A stretch of DNA of 64,000 nt from Sequoia sempervirens (GCA_007258455.2 VDFB02193867.1:572955105-573019104), one strand, 5' to 3'; shown: positions 35,283 to 47,620, counted from the stretch's first letter. The notes: generated by a model not told the origin, from the sequence alone. Numbers and translations: made by a program.

Positions 35283-35858
35283 GCAATTAAAGTTTAGTTT
35301 CATCATGTGTATATCATTGATGCCCAATGGGAAACTTTGAATTAGTAAGACAATTAGGTGTTACAAAGATTGGCAACTACACAAGAAAAACATACATAAA
35401 TCCTCACAAAGGTAAATTCCCAATTACATGTACAACTCACTTTGGTAATGAAAGCATCTATGGAATATCAAGACATGTTGTAGCAACTAAAGAGGCAACT
35501 ATCTAAGTCGGTTCTATAAAATGCTAAATGTCCCACAATAGTATTAGAAGCATTGTTAATAATAAGCAAGAGTGTCAAAATGAGTCTTGTGCATTTGAAT
35601 ACTACCTTAGATTTTGGTTGATGTGTTAGAGCTCAAGCCATGAGATGGGCATTAGGCTTAGGGTCATAAATTTTCACAATTTGGTTGTCTCATGCTTTTG
35701 TTAGGTTTAAGTGTTTTGAAGCCTAGACAGAGGATTTGGTGCCAAAATATGATATTTTGTATTTGTATCACAAACTGTGCCTAGCTATAGATAGGAGTAC
35801 ATGACTAGATAAGCATGTATAATTATAGTTAAGAATGAAGCATGCAATGTACTTAAGA

Positions 35859-36202
35859 TGTATTTTGGGATTCATTTTAGTCATGGATCATGCATGCATT
35901 TATACTTACTCTTGGCAGCACTGAGGCAAGTGCCTATATGTACACCCCTAAGATTGTAAAGAAGGGGCACACATGAAAAGGCAATATTAAAAAAGTAGGT
36001 ATATAGAGATAGAGAAATATGCAGATAGAATGTATTTTGGGATTCATTCTAGTCATGGATCATGCATGCATTTATACTTACTCTTGGCGGCACTAAGGGA
36101 AGTGCCTATATGTACACCCCTAAGATTGTAAATAAAGGGCACACATGAAAAGGCAATATTAAAAAAGTAGGAATATAGAGATAGAGAAATTGCAGACAGA
36201 AA
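35859..36202. repeat. 172-bp tandem duplication
   Basis: Two copies starting TGTATTTTGGGATTCATT at 35859 and 36031, differing at only a few positions. Each copy contains the palindrome-like GGATCATGCATGCATTTA. No gene. Confidence 0.88.
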
Positions 36203-36208
36203 TATATA

Positions 36209-36409
36209 CATGTGGAATTGTCAATAAATACATGAGATGGGTATGCTTTATGTGATAGCTCAAGCGAAGGGTTGTTGATTCAACTTGGGGAAACATTAGG
36301 GATTTACAAACATGGAATTGTTAATGAATACATGAGATGTGTATGCTTTACATGATAGCTCAAGCAAAGGGTTGTTGATTTAACTTGGGGAAACATTGGA
36401 GATATACGA
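36209..36409. repeat. 100-bp tandem duplication
   Basis: Two ~100-bp copies marked by GGAATTGT(C/T)AAT at 36214 and 36314 and by GATAGCTCAAGC in each. It lies directly after the 172-bp duplication, so this locus has duplicated twice. Confidence 0.85.
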
Positions 36410-37518
36410 AAAATTGTGGTAGCCTAAGTACTTAGCCATTGGTCTTTCACACACAACCATAGATTACTATTACAAACACATAAAGAGATGATAAATGTTT
36501 TACATGATAAAGGGAACCCTCGTTTACTATTTCTAATTTTTTTCTTGTTTTTATCTTTTGTAAAACTATATAATCACCAAAATTGAAGCATGAAAATGTA
36601 AAAATCATACATATGTTTTATCTAATTTATGTACAATTTACAATTAGTACAATATTGTATTTTAATCAGCTATTCAATAATTATGAATTCTCTTATATTC
36701 ATGATTTACTGAATGATACTTAATTACACTTATTTACTATATCATCCCCAAAGTCACCAACTTAAATCTCTCACAACTTTTTCTAAAATCCTTAGTTTCC
36801 ATTTTACCTGAAATATCTGTTTCTGATATTTTGGACTCTTATAACAGTGTCTGTAAATTGAAGAATACTCCATCCAGTCTGTTATGGCCTCCTCAAAGTT
36901 ACTTTCACTCACAATCATCAATCATCAATAAATACACTCATTGTCCCCTTAACAACAAAGAGAAAATTAATATTTTAAGCCTTACCTTTGATATCATTTC
37001 CATTTATCACGATTCTTCCTTTCTTATTCAGACACAATTTCTTTCCACAGTACTTTATGGTTTTCCTTTTATTTTTTAATAATAAACATTGTTCTTTTTA
37101 TCATTAACTCCTTGGGACTTCTGTCTGACACGTAGTGACTTACAGTGTTTTTACCTACTCAGATCCTTTTAAAACTCATATATTAACATCTTGAATCCTG
37201 TTGGTGATCTGCATGATGAAACCTCCTTAAACCCTAACTTCATATAAGTTCCATAATAGGCATTTACATTTGTCTTCTAAATTATCCCTTGATTTGTTTG
37301 ATTTGGATTAGCTCCTCAAAATATGAAAATAAGAGATTATAAAAATGCATATATCAGATTTGTTGCTATTAGTTATAGTTTGTTTTGATTTGCTTGTGTT
37401 CACATCTCACAATGTCAACATCAAAGATTTTAATGAAAGCAAATTAATATCATAGAATCTCTAGTTATTTCCAAAATAATAAAGATGGTGTTATAACAAA
37501 CCAAAATCAACCTCCCTT
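36410..37518. other. Non-coding stretch
   Basis: AT-rich, with no recognisable gene or element. One 82-codon frame (36831-37079) has no domain features. Confidence 0.5.
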
Positions 37519-37822
37519 CCACATAATTGTTGCAAAGAATGGGTAAACAATTTTGATTTGGATCATGAACTAATTAGGCCCACTTGGTATATATAAAAAT
37601 GAAATACCTACCATGAATATAGTGTTGCTAATATAACTGCAATGGTTTAGTCTATCCTACAAATAGAGATCCACATAATTGTTGCAAAGAATGAATAAAC
37701 AATTTTGATTCGGATCATGAACTGATTAGGCCCACTTGGTATATATAAAAATGAAATACCTACCATGAATATAGTGTTGCTAATATAACTGCAATGGTTT
37801 AGTCTATCCTACAAATAGAGAT
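37519..37822. repeat. 152-bp tandem duplication
   Basis: CCACATAATTGTTGCAAAGA begins both 37519-37670 and 37671-37822. The copies are almost identical (a few single-base differences such as GGGTAAACAA versus AATAAACAA), so the event is young. Confidence 0.92.
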
Positions 37823-39107
37823 CCAGAATTCCTAATGGATTTGAAGAAAAAGAATACACACAGCATTATTTCTCCTACATTTAACCTTAAAAATTAAACC
37901 ATTCTGATACCATAAAGCGCGTTGACACAAGAGAAGTAGTACAGACAATTAAACTACTGCAATGCTATCCATTAGGCTCTATCTGCAATCCTTTTCCATT
38001 TTTTTCCTCTTCCTGATGACGGATCACTGAGTGTGATCTGAAACGTGGATTGAAAAACATACACAGTTGAATCCAAAAACTTGCAATACAATTTCATGGA
38101 CTGGAAAACTCATACCAACTAACAACCATTAATTACCAAAGTCTCTGATCGGACAAGAAATTGAGATTTTAGGTTTCGGCATTCCATAACTCTGAATAAT
38201 TCAAACTTTCCTAGATGAACTGCTTATGTGTTTTTATCTACCAGGATTTTGGGACATACTTCTTGTAAGTTATAACAAAGTTAAAAGTTAAAACAAACAA
38301 AGAAAACCTGATCTCTACAAACCTCCTTTCAAAATAAAATGTCCTTGATTTACAGATACAACTAATTAAACGTTTCTTGAACATTTTAACCTGTAGAGGA
38401 ACAACAAACATAAGCAGAACACTCGAAATTTTTTACTTCTCAATCAGAGTATTATAGTAAATGACTCTGAACCATGCTTCTAATATACAAAGGAAATCCA
38501 TAGATAACCAAGAGACTGCAAATAAGAACTGCTTTACAATTTCTTTCATTCTAAATTTGCAGACAAAGATCACCCTCGCTTTTTATGAACATTCGAGGTT
38601 TGGTTACAGACATTCCCTGCCTACATTAAAGAATTCCTCTGGACAAAAATATGCATATACAGCATCCTTGCAAACCCAAAATACAAATCAACTACATCCT
38701 TTCCTTTACACCAAGCGAGACAAACCATCTTCCATGTGGTAGGACAATATCAAAATCAAAGACAGAGAGGCAAACCTACTGAGAAAATAAAAAGCCTGTG
38801 AAGGAAACTCAACATACAAAATGCTACTCATATATGTTTTCCCCAAAACCACCATATACAGCAAAAAATTACCTCAGTTATCTCATTGGGTTAGGCTTTG
38901 TTGGAACCAAGCATTTTGTACCAAGGAGCCCCCAGTAATTTCCAAATAGGCCAAAATTGGGGCTCTCTGTTAAGGGCAAAACTGCTAGAGCAGGCCTTAG
39001 ATGCAACCAGGTCATCAATCATAGTGTCTTGTGCTTTCATACTTAACCTTCCCCTGAAATAGGCCCAAAAGAAGAGATTAACTCAAATAAGAGTCACTTC
39101 CCGCTGC
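37823..39107. other. Intergenic / downstream region of the PLP gene
   Basis: No gene recognised. A small hairpin (GATCAC 38022-38027, GTGATC 38033-38038) is present. The part nearest 39107 may belong to the 3'UTR of the minus-strand gene, but I cannot place its polyadenylation site. Confidence 0.45.
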
Positions 39108-39285
39108 TTCTAGATAAATAAACTTGAGAATAGCCAGTAGACTCCAGTGCAGGTGCTATGATACCCGCTGCCTCTGCCTCTGCCTCTACATGAATAAACT
39201 TGAGAATTGCCAATAGCCCTTCAGTGCAAGTGTTATGTTTCCCACTGACTCTGCCTCTACATGAATAAACTTGAGAATAGCAGAT
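39108..39285 (-). repeat. 71-76-bp tandem repeat just downstream of the PLP-gene stop
   Basis: Three copies, anchored by ATAAACTTGAGAAT at 39118, 39194 and 39265 (spacings 76 and 71). Each also carries a GCTGCCTCTGCCTC-like segment, and one copy has expanded the CTCTGC hexamer. The array starts about 95 bp beyond the stop codon, so it is probably transcribed as 3'UTR. Confidence 0.8.
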
Positions 39286-39379
39286 CATGGATGATACAGC
39301 AAAGTTGTCAATCAAAATTAAATTTTCATTGAATTGCACGCAGAGGAGAAACATCCAAATTGGTTTCCTTTCATTGGTT

Positions 39380-42232
39380 TCACCCGGCTTGAGAATTTAT
39401 CTGACATACATCTCCCTTAGAAAAATCAGCATTAAGAAACCTTGCAACAAATGCCCACAACCTGTACACATCTTCAAAATTAGAGAGAAAAGCAAGAGAA
39501 GCAGTTACAACTTCAACCCGGACAAATACATTCTTGCTGTCATACCGACCATTCACTATAGGCTTGCAAAGAGAATCAATACTGGAATATGAGGCATCCT
39601 TCAGATCTGTGTAATTCTCTGAAAACCTTAGATGACTGAGAAAACCCAAACCAAGAGAAATGTCATTTTTCTCTGCAAGCTTCTGTACAAGTTCTGGGTT
39701 GATCAGTGTACCACTGACATCATACAAATTAAAAGCAAGAGCTGCACCTCGATCATATTTGATCTTAGGTCCATAAATATGCACAAGAGGAATCCTGCCA
39801 TTGGCTACTGGAAATCTAAGTTGTAATAGGGAAGTTACAAGCCAATTAATTAGGTACCTTAGTCTCATGGTAGTTTTATTGAGGCCCATCATGTCTACAT
39901 GGTCAAGATGCTTACAAGAGATTTCAGGCTCCCTTCTAGCCCATTCCTGATGTTGTGCTATTTCTGTTGTATCACTTGTAACATCCTCCTCTTTAAAATG
40001 TGTGCTTCCGGATTCTTCCCCACTAGGTAGAAAATAAGCATTCCCTTCTCTATCTATTTCACTACTAAATGAAACTTTTCTAGCCATGCTACTTATTCGA
40101 CCATTTTCCCCCTGATACAAATGCCTACCAGAAAACCTATCTGCCTCTCTCCTGCCTAGAAGTCTGAACTCCCCTTCAGTTTCACGCCTTATCGCACTTT
40201 CCTTAGGCTTGCAATCCACCATGCTTCCATTCTCAGATTGGTTTAGTTTGCTCGAGCCTGCCATGTTGTGAGTAGTTGAACTCCCCTGTTCTGCCAAATA
40301 ATTCTCTAGGATAGTATCTTCCTTCAAACGATATGTATTACCATTTCCATTCATTTCTAAAACGCGAAAAGGCTTATGTCCAGTTTGGGGATTCTCAGGT
40401 GTCTTAACCAGAGAATGACCAATCTCTGTCCCTTGTTCGAGACCGGCTGGAGGAGAGCAAGACAATACTTTGGTAGAATCTAGCTGGGAAACTGATAATA
40501 CTGCTGCGTCAAAGGATATGACTTGATCCTTTTCTAAGACGGAATAATTTTGTTCATCCTCATGGATGGTATTCTCTGGTGTCCTAATTTTGTTCAGGTG
40601 TTTTTTACTTGAAAACCAATAAGGGAGCCGGGGTGAACCGAGCTTACCTGAATTCTCCAGTGACAGAGGACTCTGACCCAAATCAATGCAATACAGATTG
40701 TCTGTCTCATCTTCACTGAAGACAGGACTCTTCATAAGTTCTCCAACCGAAACGTTTTCAACCTCTTCAAAGATGGTACTTGCTCCATCTCTATCTGAAC
40801 TATTCTCGTGATCCATCTCAGAATCAAACGCTTCTCTGACCTGGGATAGAGAATATGCACCTGAAAAGGCCGGCAATTGAGATCCTTTAAGTTTCCCCAC
40901 AACATCAGGCACAAATTCGTCATCTTCTTCTTGGACTTCCTTATCCTTTACACTGCTCCCCTCTTCCATTATGGTGTCATCCATTGTTCCTTCGTCACTG
41001 AGATACTGAGGGAAAACTGGAACAATCCTTACCATCCCAGGTCCTGCAGCACCTTCCTTATGTTGAAGCTTACCCATCACAGATTTTTTAATAAAAAGAC
41101 AGCCAAATCCAGTTGGGTCTGAACCAAACACCTTGTAAAAGGAGGTGATAATAAAATCTGGCCTGAAAAGAGAGAGCCCAAGAGAGTCCATATCCTTCGG
41201 ACCCAATGCTCCCGCATCAAGTAAAACGTGCCAGTCATTCTGTTGTGCCAATGACATCCATTGATAGGAATATTTGGCTCCTGTTACTCTGGATTGCACA
41301 GGAAATACAAAAAGCCCAACAGCTGAATCCTTCTTCTTTTTCTTCTTATGGAGTAGCTGCTTTCTCAGTTCATTGGAACAGAGCCTAAGAGTGGGCCATC
41401 TGAACCAGGCACTAGCAGCTTTGGCACCCTTATTCCTCGCAGTCTGGGCCATCCAATTCACAGATTCACTTTCATAATCATACATAGTCAACAATCTTCG
41501 GTTCTGCTGAAAAGGGTACGACTCTGCAAGCAATCTGAAGGCAGAACCTCTGCTGACAGTGAAAACCATTCCATATTCAGCCTCCGGAATATTCAGATAC
41601 TCCATAATTCTATGCTTAATATCATACTCCGCTGTTCCCATTTCTGCACCTCCATACAAGGCATGATTGCTCAAATTCACAGATATCTCCGACAGGTTAA
41701 ATGTGGAAGATTCCCAATACTGCAATTGCTGAAAGTATGAAAACAACCCAAATCCACAGTAGTCCAAACATACCTTCTTGTACTCATTATTGTAGTCCTC
41801 AAGGTGTCCATACTCGTCAATCCTAAGCTCATCTACCTTCCATGAATTACCATATTTGGGATACATGGCTTTAAACTTATCGTATGCCTCATCTAGCTCA
41901 GGTATAGAACCTTCATCACTAAAGATCTTTTCTGCAGCTTTTGCAGTAGCTCTTAGAAAATCTCTCTGTGCATTGAGCCTAGCCAACGATCTGGATCTTT
42001 GGAAAATTCCATCTTCAGGGCCCTGTTCATAATCATCATCTTCCTGTGATTTCACCAGAGACCCATCCTCAGATGCCTCTTCAAGAGCCTCCCTGAGCTT
42101 GTTCTCATGAAGCTGCCTCAGAAGAGATGGCACTCTGGAAGGCTCTACAACATCGCCATTTCTTCTGTTCTTCTTATCCATTATCAGTGCCGCGCACATG
42201 GACGTTATGGGCTTCCATACTGAAATATGCAT
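39380..42232 (-). CDS. PLP-dependent transferase family protein, molybdenum-cofactor-sulfurase-like (plant)
   Basis: Intact 950-codon intronless gene. The family is the plant group typified by Arabidopsis At4g37100, At2g23520 and At5g66950, annotated as PLP-dependent transferases or Moco-sulfurase-like; their precise reaction is not established. I start it at ATG 42232 (MHISVWKP), which matches the conserved family N-terminus; the open frame extends four codons upstream only via TTG. Residues ~100-385 form the aminotransferase-V fold: [46 protein letters not shown] (Asp339, PLP nitrogen partner) and [18 protein letters not shown] (Lys367, expected Schiff-base lysine). A long variable acidic/Ser-rich middle follows, then a conserved C-terminal block from ~765 ([20 protein letters not shown], then [17 protein letters not shown]). 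There is no MOSC domain, unlike full Moco sulfurases. No signal peptide is apparent. Length is normal for the family. Confidence 0.95.
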   Translation of the reverse strand: MHISVWKPITSMCAALIMDKKNRRNGDVVEPSRVPSLLRQLHENKLREALEEASEDGSLVKSQEDDDYEQGPEDGIFQRSRSLARLNAQRDFLRATAKAAEKIFSDEGSIPELDEAYDKFKAMYPKYGNSWKVDELRIDEYGHLEDYNNEYKKVCLDYCGFGLFSYFQQLQYWESSTFNLSEISVNLSNHALYGGAEMGTAEYDIKHRIMEYLNIPEAEYGMVFTVSRGSAFRLLAESYPFQQNRRLLTMYDYESESVNWMAQTARNKGAKAASAWFRWPTLRLCSNELRKQLLHKKKKKKDSAVGLFVFPVQSRVTGAKYSYQWMSLAQQNDWHVLLDAGALGPKDMDSLGLSLFRPDFIITSFYKVFGSDPTGFGCLFIKKSVMGKLQHKEGAAGPGMVRIVPVFPQYLSDEGTMDDTIMEEGSSVKDKEVQEEDDEFVPDVVGKLKGSQLPAFSGAYSLSQVREAFDSEMDHENSSDRDGASTIFEEVENVSVGELMKSPVFSEDETDNLYCIDLGQSPLSLENSGKLGSPRLPYWFSSKKHLNKIRTPENTIHEDEQNYSVLEKDQVISFDAAVLSVSQLDSTKVLSCSPPAGLEQGTEIGHSLVKTPENPQTGHKPFRVLEMNGNGNTYRLKEDTILENYLAEQGSSTTHNMAGSSKLNQSENGSMVDCKPKESAIRRETEGEFRLLGRREADRFSGRHLYQGENGRISSMARKVSFSSEIDREGNAYFLPSGEESGSTHFKEEDVTSDTTEIAQHQEWARREPEISCKHLDHVDMMGLNKTTMRLRYLINWLVTSLLQLRFPVANGRIPLVHIYGPKIKYDRGAALAFNLYDVSGTLINPELVQKLAEKNDISLGLGFLSHLRFSENYTDLKDASYSSIDSLCKPIVNGRYDSKNVFVRVEVVTASLAFLSNFEDVYRLWAFVARFLNADFSKGDVCQINSQAG

Positions 42233-43567
42233 GAATGAATACAACCGATGTCGCTCGCCAGATTCACCACACCGAAAAATTCATCGCCTAGCAGTACTCT
42301 CTGCTAAAAAGAAAATCCACCTCTGCACAAAAACCTAGAAAAACCAGACAGTAAACAGCATCAACAACAGTAGTACAAATTATTGAATTTGTCCCAAATT
42401 TGTACCAACCAAGCTATCTAAAACGAACCACAAAACCACATCAAATCTCATTCAATGTCCAACAAGAATCTCTGAGTAAAACAAAACACAGTCACTCACT
42501 ACACAAGACCTATGGTCGAAACAGCAAAGAACAATATCAGATAAAAGCATTAGTTACTGAGCTGAACCAAAATTTGTATCAAACAGCCCAAATCGACCAT
42601 AAAAATCATTCAATGCCCAACAACAATATCTGATTAAGACAAAAACACGGCCACCTACTCCACAGAACCGAAAACTCAAAACAAGCCTAGAACAGTAACA
42701 GGTAAACAGTATTATAACTTTGAGCTGGAATTGAATTTTTTTGTACAGATTACAATTGCACAGCCCAAGATGAGTTAGTGGGTGCCCTTTCTTTTACCTC
42801 AAATGTATACCCAATTCATATCATGTTCTCAACTTTCGGCTCAAGTCATGTCAACCTGTCATGTCTGCAACAAGCAATTAATCCCGAATTCAGTCGCTGC
42901 ACTCCATGCAAATGCATGGTCTACCCGTCCTCCGATATTATAGAGGCGAATTCAATTCATTCCTTACTCCAATGCGGTGCATTCAATGCTCATAGCCTCA
43001 GTCCACACATTCTCCTGTAGCAATAGATTGTATTTAGTAAGGCCAATGTGTATACAACACACAAAACTTTTTACCACACTCTTGGTAATAATAAATTTCT
43101 TATTTTTTTTGTTGGTGGCATTGACTTTTAACTTGATTCTTTTTTCTATTGAGATTGCAATCACTAAAGTTGCACAAATTTTTAAACGTGAAAGGTGCAG
43201 ATTCAATCCATAGAGCTTGGAGCCCATTGCATGGGGCCTGGAGAGCATCTACACAGTTCCGTACAAGATTTCTGACAGGAAATTTGCACAGCTTTAGGCA
43301 ACTTAGTATATACTGTTAACAAAGTCAAAATCCTGCCATGACTCCATCTTCAATCTTCTTGTTATTTTAGTTATCTATGCATTCAGTTGACCCTTAAAAT
43401 GTTAGCCTGAAGGTTTGTCCACTCTCATGGATCTCTATATGTGCGTGCAGTTGACCCTTAAATTTTCTTTATTTTTTAAATAAGATGAGGATTTTGTCCA
43501 TTGCATATATCTATATGGTAACTATAATAATATATTTTAGTATTTCTCTTTTCAAATGTGATGCAAG
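42233..43567 (-). promoter_or_regulatory. 5' region of the PLP gene: probable 5'UTR, intron and promoter
   Basis: No protein gene. Reading toward the gene, TTTTTCTAGGTTTTTGTGCAG ends at 42323 and has the pyrimidine-rich tract plus CAG of a plant 3' splice site, so a 5'UTR intron ending there is likely. An imperfect ~180-bp-spaced duplication lies at 42390-42500 and 42568-42690 (ATTCAATG(T/C)CCAACAA in both). A donor site, TATA box and transcription start could not be fixed. Confidence 0.4.
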
Positions 43568-43675
43568 GATAGCAACCCCCATTGGGTTGGTAGGCTTGTC
43601 AAAAATTTAATGTTTGCATGGATTAGCAACCCCCATTGGGTTGGTAGGCTTGTCAAAAATTTAATGTTTGCATGG
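43568..43675. repeat. 54-bp tandem duplication
   Basis: AGCAACCCCCATTGGGTTGG starts at 43571 and again at 43625. The copies match over about 51 consecutive bases, so this is a very recent slip. Confidence 0.92.
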
Positions 43676-43921
43676 TTTTAATTTTAATTAAGACTTGTAG
43701 ATAATTTTCTATGGCTTAAGTCATCAATAGATCACCATAAAGTCATGCTCTTTTTTTAGTTTTACAGACATTAAACATTAGATATAAAATATATTAAAAA
43801 ATAAAATGTGTTGGGATTAGTTGTATTGTCATCTTTAATTTTTAGTTTTTTAATTTTAATTTAATTATGTATCTATTTTTAAAATTAATGAAGTGGACAA
43901 AATAAGATGTTGAAATTAGAT

Positions 43922-44779
43922 GTTGGAAATATTGTTGTAATGAGACATTCAATGGGGAGTTATATTAAAAAGGTCAAATTTGAGAGTTATTAGAGCATTA
44001 ATTATTAGTGAGTGTAAAGAGTAATTAGTACTTAATGGGGGTGCTTGGGAGTTACATTTTGTCAACTATGATGATGGTAGTCAAAGATTTATATAAGGAG
44101 TTACATTATATTTTGGAGGCTACTTTCTTGGGCAACATCTATCCATCCATCAGGGTTTACATTAATGACTGTATTTATTAATTAATTGAAAATAAAAAAT
44201 ACATTATAGTCTGATGGCTGCGTAGACAATTCGACTTTCTTGTAGTGGATAGTGAGAATTCTTACTTTGGTATTTGGGCCTCATTTCTAAATCCATGATA
44301 TTATCTTATAATTATTTTTTGGGCCTCCATCAACCTATATATTAAGGGCTCAAGATAGAGGTTGTATGATGCATGTTCGAGGGGGTTACTCTTTTGTAAT
44401 GTTTTTAGATTAGGGAGATGAGCTAAGTGTATTGTTTTACTCTATATTTTCTTAAGACTAATACAAAGTTGTGCTCATTTTAGTGGTGGGTTTTCTACCC
44501 AAAAGAATTTTCCCACATATATTGATGGTCTTTTCTTTTTAAGGTAATCTTGTGACTTATATATGCTTTTATTATTGCTCATAGTATTGTTGATTTATAA
44601 TTTGTTACAAAAATTTAATTTACTAAGTTGAACATTTTATTATAACCATTAATCTTGATCTCCATATTATCATCAAATCCTTGTTTAGCTTGATTGAAAG
44701 AGGGATGAATTTCTTTATTTCGTGTGGTTTTTTAATGAAGTGGAAGCTTTTAATGACTTGGTGGAAATCAAATCTATGG
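43922..44779 (+). repeat. Putative 5' LTR of the decayed copia element
   Basis: Begins TGTTGGAAATATTGTTGTAA, includes a TATA-like ATTTATATAAGG near 44090, and stops shortly before the gag ATG at 44790, where a weak TATGGTGTAAGAATC might be a ruined PBS. There is no second LTR copy in the window, so the boundaries are tentative. Confidence 0.45.
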
Positions 44780-44789
44780 TGTAAGAATC

Positions 44790-45513
44790 ATGGCAAGCAC
44801 ATTCAAAGCTCATATAGAGAAGTTCAATGGCACAAATTTTGAAGTTTGGAAGCTAAAAAATGATCTCTTATAGGAAAGAGAGATGGATTTCCATGATTGA
44901 AGAACAAAATTTTACTAATATCACAAATGAAAATGGGAGTAAACTTGATAAGAAAGAAAAAGGTACCATGAATTTGTGTCTTTTCAATTTTATTCTTTTG
45001 AACGTTTCCTAATAAAACTATTACATATAACTTGTGAAAAAAAATTAGTGATATTTATCAAATAAAAAGTTTGGTAAATAAGCTATATTTAAAGAGAAAG
45101 TTATATTTATTTAAAATTAAGGATTGAGACTTAAATGCAAAACATTTAAATGCTTTTAGTTTGATAGTGTGTCAACTAGGTTCAACTGATATTAAATTAG
45201 ATGAAGAGGATAAATGTATTGTTTTACTTTGCTCTTTACTCAAGTCATTAGAAAATCTAATTGTTGCACTCAGTGGTGGTGTTGCAAAGCCTAAAATAGA
45301 TGTGTTTGTTGTTGTATTATTTAAGTGAAGAATTGAGAAGAAAACAAATGGATGAATGTTGTAAAGATGCATTAGGTGTTTGGGGTAGACCTAAGGAAAA
45401 AAGGCTAAGGATAAGAGGGGTAGGAAAATATCTAAATTTAATGGTATATTTAGATCTACTAGAAAATAATTAAAAGTTTGGAGCTATGAGAAAATAGGCC
45501 ACAAATTAAGGAG
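44790..45513 (+). pseudogene. Ty1/copia gag remnant
   Basis: The ATG at 44790 opens FKAHIEKFNGTNFEVWKLK, the standard copia gag start, then stops. Around 45130-45290 another frame gives LNAFSLIVCQLGSTDIKLDE, then EDKCIVLLCSLLKSLENL, matching the UBN2-type gag body. Near 45470-45510 a zinc-knuckle relic (YEKIGHKLRS) lacks two of its cysteines. Multiple stops and frameshifts. The remnant is cut at 45513 by the solo LTR and resumes at 47064. Confidence 0.82.
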
Positions 45514-45518
45514 TGTAG

Positions 45519-47058
45519 TGATGCAGACCCAGGAGGCTCAAACTCACTCAAAGTGACAACCTTCCTTCAAGAGGCATCTAACAAGATTAAAATGCCCTAT
45601 TAGAGAAATTAAAACAATCCTCAAAGTTTGACAACAATCAGAAGCATAATTTCTCACTTTCACCCATGTAACATAATAGTAGTGCAAACCTATTTTTTGG
45701 CCCTTAACTCCAATACTTCCAAAACATCTAACAAACAGAAGGTGGATTCAGATACCCATTTCATAGTTTTACAACATATCTTTTAACCAGATACAAGTCC
45801 TTTAGACCAAACCCCTGAAATCACTACTCCTACGCTGACCTAATTAGGTTGATTAGGCCTAAATTACAAAGCAACCTCCCTTTAAACTTATTACAGACAC
45901 CTGAAACCTTGGGGAAAAATTTCCCATGCCCTCAAACCTCTAAATTCACAATCAACTCCCAGGGTTGACCCTTCCAACATAACCAACTCTAAAACCCTTG
46001 TTTTCTAGCCAAACCAAGAGGGTTTATTAAAAGTCTCACTTGCACAACATCCCAGATCATGCCAACAACTCATACACTTGTATTTTGACCCTAATATGCT
46101 TAAAATTTGAAGAAACTTTCCTACTCACATTGATTTCATCAAACCCTAGACTAAGGGCTCCATTTTCATGTGTTTTCCTTAACAAAAATCAATTGGACAA
46201 CAGGCTTATCTCTCTTATTCCTTCTCCACCACTCTATCCATGCAACCTACTCTCTATTCAGACTCTCTAGGTCCCATTACACTTGTTACAGTAGATACAG
46301 TTGGTGTAAGGGCCCTTAAAACATGTTTTTGGTTACAAAACCCTCAAACAGGGTGTCTTCGGTCTGCTACAAGAAAACAAAGATATCTAACACCAAACTT
46401 TACTAAATTCCCTCAAATCTGATGCAAAAGAGTGCTAACATAGGCCTTTACAAAATATGAATCATTACACAACAAAATCTCGCTGTACAGGTCCGTATAG
46501 GTCTACACAATGTAAAAGAACTCAGAAAATGAATGAAGAAAACAAAGATTTTTTATTACTAGTCCTCCAAATCTTCAAGCCAACATTACAAACAGTGTTC
46601 TCATGTCTTTTAAAAGGTTTCTCCATCTCTAACCAATGACCAATTTCCTTACAATAGAATTTTAAACTTCTAATGACCGTTGGAGGCCATAATGATACCC
46701 TTTACACATTTTAACACATTTACAAATATATTGTAATTATTGCGCCCTAAAACCCCTAAGGCCATACAAATGGCTTGGAAATAGCCTTATTACATCAACA
46801 AAACTCCAATCTTGCACACTAATATACAAATTTAGAAAATTTCCTTCAAAGGCTACAAAGACAACTTTTAGTGTAAGATTGAAATTTTCACTTTTTGATC
46901 ATTAAACTCAAAACTCATGTCCTAAAACATACCTAATGGTCTTGATTGACCTTATTCAAGACAAAGCATGCTCAAAATACCCACAAAAACCTATTGACCA
47001 ACCTATTCACCATCAGATGATCAAATATGGAGGATGAGGTGTAGGTGCTCCTACACCA
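45519..47058 (-). repeat. Solo LTR (1.54 kb) with 5-bp TSD, inserted in the copia remnant
   Basis: It starts TGATGCAGACCC at 45519 and ends CCTACACCA at 47058, so both ends have the TG...CA form. It is flanked by TGTAG at 45514-45518 and at 47059-47063. In minus orientation it begins TGGTGTAGGAGCACCT, which resembles TGGTGCAGGAGCACCT at 57292, the start of the plus-strand Ty3 element, so the two look like one LTR family. A perfect 8-bp hairpin (GGTGTAGG, loop TGCT, CCTACACC, 47038-47057) marks this end. Confidence 0.72.
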
Positions 47059-47063
47059 TGTAG

Positions 47064-47620
47064 ACTCAAGAAAAAGAATAAGGATGACGACTCATCTACT
47101 AAAAAATCATCAAATCATGATGTTAGTGGTGATGCATTTTTCCATGTGCTAAAATTGCTAGTGATGACTCATAGTTGATTGATTTATGTGCCTTATTTTG
47201 CATGACTCCTCGTAAGGACTACAACTAGGAGTACAAGAAATATGATGTTGGTGAGATGTTTCTTAATGACAATAATTATCATAAGATTGTTTGGTCAAGG
47301 AAAGATAAAATTAATATTAGATGATGGAAGAATGAAAACTCTTTGTGATGTGTTGCACACTCCAAGGCTTACTAGAAATTTTGTTTTTTTAAAGATGCGT
47401 GATGTTTGTGTGTATAGCACTTTTGATAAGAATGGTTGTAGGTTGGCTAAAGAAAATTTGATGTTTATGTGGGTATACAATGTGAAACCTTATATGTGTC
47501 TACTTCTTGTAACTATACCAACATAATAAAAAACTATAATTCATGTGTTATGACACCATAATTTGGGCCACATTGGTGAGAAGGATGGGGAAGAGGAAGG
47601 AGGAATCTCATAGGCATGAG
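47064..47620 (+). pseudogene. Ty1/copia protease and GAG-pre-integrase remnant
   Basis: This continues the 44790-45513 gag beyond the solo LTR. Near 47170-47290 the protease reads IDLCALFCMTPRKDYN in one frame (catalytic Asp kept, following SG lost), then EYKKYDVGEMFLNDNN. In 47287-47526, DGRMKTLCDVLHTPRLTRNF and FDKNGCRLAKENLM match the segment leading to pre-integrase. Near 47560 HHNLGHIGEKDG corresponds to the HxRLGHxxxK block. Nothing of integrase or RT follows; the element is cut off before 47679. Confidence 0.75.

Noticed and set aside
39094..39354. 86-codon minus-strand frame downstream of the PLP gene
   Set aside because: It merely reads through the tandem repeat in the 3' flank and has no domain.
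40877..41477. Plus-strand frames of 60-81 codons
   Set aside because: Antisense shadows of the intact PLP gene.
42244..42244. Start of the PLP protein four codons upstream of 42232
   Set aside because: That codon is TTG; the ATG at 42232 begins the conserved MHIS(V/L)WKP family N-terminus.
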